This document shows positions 57,007 to 60,000 of a DNA stretch of 60,000 bases, piece by piece; the first letter of the stretch is position 1, and each line of letters begins with the position of its first letter. The translations under genes and the position numbers were made by a program. The DNA lies in the NCBI GenBank assembly GCA_014529385.2, contig CM043960.1, positions 38,667,281-38,727,280 on the forward strand, given 5' to 3'. The stretch comes from Adiantum capillus-veneris (taxonomy: Eukaryota; Streptophyta; Polypodiopsida; Polypodiales; Pteridaceae). The notes beneath the pieces are model-generated. The model did no database searches and had not been told where the DNA came from. It saw nothing but the letters and a program-made list of their open reading frames with translations.

Positions 57007-57363
57007 GCAAATGTACAAAATGTTAAAAATGAACAAAAATTTTTGTCTTATAAGACTCTCTTTTTCTTTATTTGTGCACAAAAATGAAGTAGTATGCATG
57101 CTTAGATCAAGTTTGCGGAGACGACGTCTCCCGAACATCAAGTAGAGCTTGTCACTCTACTATGGAAGATTGATAGGACTAATGTGCAGACATGCTTACG
57201 GCAGCCTCAGGCTCTCAAGCGCCAAATGGACTAGTCATCCATTATGGAATGATGTCGTAGGGTAACATAGGGATCCTCTACCCGCTAAGAAAAGGACTCA
57301 TGCATATGCTTTATCTTCTCTACACCATAGTCGAGGACGACTATGATTTCAAGAGAGAGGTAA
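57007..57363 (+). promoter_or_regulatory. C2 3' UTR and polypurine tract
   Basis: The purine run AAGAGAGAGGTAA (57351-57363) abuts the 3' LTR. The upstream UTR matches 16526-16867 of C1. Confidence 0.9.
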
Positions 57364-58957
57364 TGTCATAATAATCAATATCTAATTCTCCTAAATGATT
57401 TTCTCATATTAAACTGATCATTTAATGTGGGGAAGTGCCAAGGGAGAAAAAGCTAGAATATTGGTTAAGTTAGCAGACCGGCCACAGTAGGGATCCAAAG
57501 GAGGGAAAATAGGGATCCAAAGGGGGGGCCATCTGCAAAAGAGCCATGTGAAACAACGGGCTAAAAAGACCCTAAGGTTCAGCCCATTAAGACTTCCAAA
57601 ATGCTAAGGTTCCAAAATTCAAAGGTTGTGTCCAAAGGTCAACCTTAGGGAAAATTGGATGCTTAGTGTGTGCCCAAAAAGTCTTTCTACATCCCTACAT
57701 GGGAGGGGGCGAGCCCCAAAGCTAGGGGATGAGAGAGAAAGCCACACACACACACACAGGCTCCCTTTACACAAAGGGAATGAGGGACACATGTCAGCTC
57801 CCTAGGCCAGATGCCCACAAGGTATGCCCAATTCCTATTGGAAGACCCTTGAAGTGGACCAATGAGAATTAGGCTAGAGTAAATCTAGTTTAATTAATTT
57901 AAAAACATTTAATAAAAGAAACCAATAAGAATTAAGTGTCCTAGAAGACTATTGGGCAGTCTCCCAAGGGGTCCAATGAGCATTCAGGAGCCCCATGGCT
58001 TGCCTGATTCCTATTGGCCAGGAGGCAAAGGGGTCCAATGAGAGTTTAGTTTAATTATTTAATTATCTAAAGCTCTCACAAAAGGGGAAAGGGGGACACA
58101 TGTCAGAAGGCTATCACTTATGCTGCTTAATCCCTATTGGCTTGACCTGGGGAGGTCCAATGAGGCAAAAGCCAGACTAACTTAGCAGCTAGGGCTCGCC
58201 CAAGAGAGAGAGAGGGGGCTGATTTTTGCTTGGCATTGATACATCAACACTCTCACACTTGACCATGTGTAAAGGGAAAATACTCTATCTCCTCCCAAGC
58301 TTTAATGGAGAGCTCATCACCTACTCCAAGCTTGTGAGATAGAAGCCTACATCAACACTCTCTTGGCATGTGGATGCAAATCCAACCAAGAGCCAAGCTT
58401 CAATGCATGCTCATCTTCTCTACCAAGCTAATTACTAAGCTAAGCTATGCTAATATGAGTGATTATGTGAGGAGATGTACTTCTTTCTCGTAAGATACTT
58501 CTTTTTCCTCTCAATCTACTCTCATACCCTGCTAGCTCTCACCATCTTCGAAGGTGTGTGAGGTCTTGGGTCTGAGAACGGGGATAATTCAAGTTGTGTT
58601 TGATTAAGTGTTTTGCTTGGTGTATGAAGCTTCCATCTTCATTGCACTAGCTCATCTTGAAGGAACACAAAGAATTGTATTGTACAATGTCTCTCTTGAT
58701 GGGAGAAACCATAATACAAAGCCTTTTGGAGGGGGGACCGGCTCCATGCAAATCCGGTCCTCAACTGTTGTCAATAGCTTAATTGCTCTCTCTTTTGAAA
58801 GTATTGTCGATGCTATCTAACTAGGTGTTATGCTTTTTGTTGCTCTCTCCACCCAAGCACTCTTGTAATTCTCATTAGGAATCAACTCTAATGAAATGCT
58901 CACTATGTTCATGCTAATTTCCGCTACACATAAGATTTTAGGCCATTAAATGTTACA
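57364..58957 (+). repeat. C2 3' LTR, 1594 bp
   Basis: Almost identical to 50044-51639. The AC microsatellite is one unit shorter. It ends at ACA before the TSD ACTGC. Confidence 0.98.
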
Positions 58958-59702
58958 ACTGCACAATTTTTGTATGAGAATGTTTTTGTACGCTACGGGT
59001 TACCAATAGAAATTGTCAGTGACCGTGGAACACATTTTCTCAATGAAGTCATTGAATATCTGCTAGAGGAATTCATAGTCATACATAGGAAATCCGCACC
59101 ATACCATCCACAGGCCAATGGGCAAGCTGAGGCCACTAATAAAACACTATGCACGGTTCTCACTAAAATACTGTCAGAATCAAGAACAGATTGGGATCAG
59201 CAGCTACACTCAACACTATGGGCATACAGGGTAGCTTACAAAACATCAATCGGAAAAACACCATACAACATGGTGTTTGGCCTAAACTACCCATAGAGTT
59301 TTTAATTCCAACTCTACGAGTAGCAAAAAGCTTGGAATGGACAGGGCATGAGCTCTCTTCACGAATTGATGATCTTGAAAAGCTAGATGAACTCCGCTTA
59401 CGAGCTGTCGCTTCAATCTATGCTGAAAAGAGAAGACAAAAGAATTTTTTGACAAACATGTGCGTACCAAAGAGTTCAAAACAGGTGATTACGTATTTGT
59501 TTATACCTTGAAGCAACATGCCAAGAAACTTAAAAAGCGAGGGATGGGACCATTTGTGATTAGTGATCTATCACAAAGTGGAGCTGTCAAGCTTGCTACA
59601 TTAGCAGGTGAAGAAATGCCAAATTGGATTACTAGATGTCGTATCATCTACCGCTCACACAGGAGATGTTCCAACAAATTCATCAAGGAAAACAAAGAAT
59701 GA
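58958..59702 (+). pseudogene. P integrase, second part
   Basis: The core resumes in register after the C2 duplication (TAQFLYENVFVRYG). The second catalytic Asp is in IVSDRGTHFLNEV (codon 59021-59023) and the Glu in HPQANGQAEATN (near 59128). Frameshifts near 59285 and 59440 follow. The C-terminal frame 59460-59702 reads FKTGDYVFVYTLKQHAKKLK and RGMGPFVISDLSQSGAVKLA, an SH3-like integrase tail. No chromodomain is seen. The frame stops at TGA 59700-59702. Confidence 0.85.
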
Positions 59703-60000
59703 AGGAAAAACAGAGAGTACGAGAAGAAGCTCAAGCCGAAGCACAAGAACGAATTGCAAAAAGACGGCTTCTGCGACAACAACAACAAAGTGGACCACCA
59801 TTGCGAGCCAATAATTGCGGTCAAAGTGGGCAGCAATCAAGTTGAATCAACAACCTTGCTTGATTCGGGTGCTCAAGCAAATTTGATCTCTTATGGATTA
59901 TACCAACAGCTCAAAGTCACAGGTCAACTTCAACCTACTCCTCAAGTGCTGGAAAGTAGCACATCACACCTGTTGAAAACATTGGGATGGACTATATTGC
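59703..60000 (+). pseudogene. P second protease-like domain (PR2), cut by window end
   Basis: In the frame of the integrase tail, directly after its TGA, about 34 mostly charged codons lead into EPIIAVKVGSNQVEST and LLDSGAQANLISYGLYQQL, a retropepsin-type strand, active-site loop and helix. The catalytic DSGA is intact. The frame stays open to the last base (TLGWTIL). It resembles PR2 of M (IDPDAAKNLMTYG). The P element already has a protease at 46302, so this is a second one placed after the integrase. Whether it is a separate ORF, is read by stop-codon bypass or is a fused relic is not decidable here. Confidence 0.65.

Larger units (their letters stand above)
50044..58957 (+). mobile_element. 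C2: intact chromovirus nested in P integrase
   Basis: The 8914-bp element has LTRs of 1596 and 1594 bp, PBS, a single 1649-codon gag-pol ORF, 3' UTR and PPT, flanked by perfect 5-bp duplications ACTGC (50039-50043 and 58958-58962). The LTRs differ by 3 substitutions and one 2-bp AC-repeat step. It appears structurally complete and very recent. Integrase plus a C-terminal chromodomain mark it as a chromovirus of Ty3/gypsy. The finer lineage is not assigned. Confidence 0.98.
34381..60000 (+). mobile_element. P: gypsy element with palindrome leader (runs off end)
   Basis: The order is LTR, tRNA-Asp PBS, leader with four palindromes, gag, PR1, RT, RNase H, H2C2 module, second H2C2 module, integrase core and tail, then a second protease-like domain. 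Copia element K and chromovirus C2 are nested in gag and integrase. The 3' LTR lies outside the window. Breaks in the coding region (for example TGA at 38290 and 47967, frameshifts near 38541, 45080, 46050, 48440, 59280 and 59440) show it is inactive. Gypsy membership is shown by the IN-after-RT order. Confidence 0.85.

Overview
The window looks like intergenic DNA from a land plant with a large, repeat-packed nuclear genome. A gymnosperm or another large-genome plant lineage is my best guess, but the sequence does not prove it. I found no intact host gene. Almost everything is LTR retrotransposon sequence of several families and ages, with simple repeats and one small spliced-gene fragment.

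Layout. 1-7.6 kb: very degenerate coding remnants, two candidate LTRs (3868-4246 and about 4956-6421) and a broken Ty3/gypsy gag. 7.67-12.1 kb: element B1, a decayed gypsy pol (PR, RT, RNase H, integrase), plus strand. 12.13-18.4 kb: element C1, an old 5'-truncated gypsy chromovirus (gag to chromodomain, then 3' LTR). 18.4-32.3 kb: element M on the minus strand (LTR at 32275-31368, tRNA-Asp-type PBS, leader with palindromes, gag, two protease-like domains, an RT fragment), with an internally deleted LTR insertion D at 19870-21671. 32.3-34.4 kb: compound microsatellites with a 43-base poly(G), a CCATAA hexamer tract and a minus-strand spliced-gene fragment. 34.38 kb to the window end: element P, plus strand, same family as B1, with LTR, PBS, palindrome leader, gag, PR, RT, RH and IN, followed by a second protease-like domain. 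P carries two clean nested insertions: a Ty1/copia element (39295-44467, TSD ACAAC) and the chromovirus C2 (50044-58957, TSD ACTGC).

C2 is young. Its LTRs differ by 3 substitutions and one 2-bp microsatellite step over about 1595 bp, and its 1649-codon gag-pol-chromodomain ORF is open. The copia LTRs differ at 5 of 227 positions. P itself has several stops and frameshifts, so the order of events is P, then copia, then C2.

The most unusual material is in the M/P/B1 family. (1) The leaders between PBS and gag hold arrays of long perfect palindromes: 8 copies of ACATGGATCGCGATCCATGT in M (5 perfect, 3 with one change) and 4 perfect copies of ACATCCTACGCGTAGGATGT in P. Both fit ACAT-N4-CGCG-N4'-ATGT. 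The arms differ between families in a fully compensated way, the self-complementary CGCG centre is shared, and no arm base is changed in any of 12 copies although the surrounding units have diverged. Twelve bases of the P palindrome also occur in the LTR. (2) B1 and P each carry two successive H2C2 zinc-binding modules before the integrase core. (3) P has a second retropepsin-like DSGA domain after the integrase, and M has a related domain downstream of its first protease. Together these describe an LTR-retrotransposon lineage with an unusual leader and pol layout.
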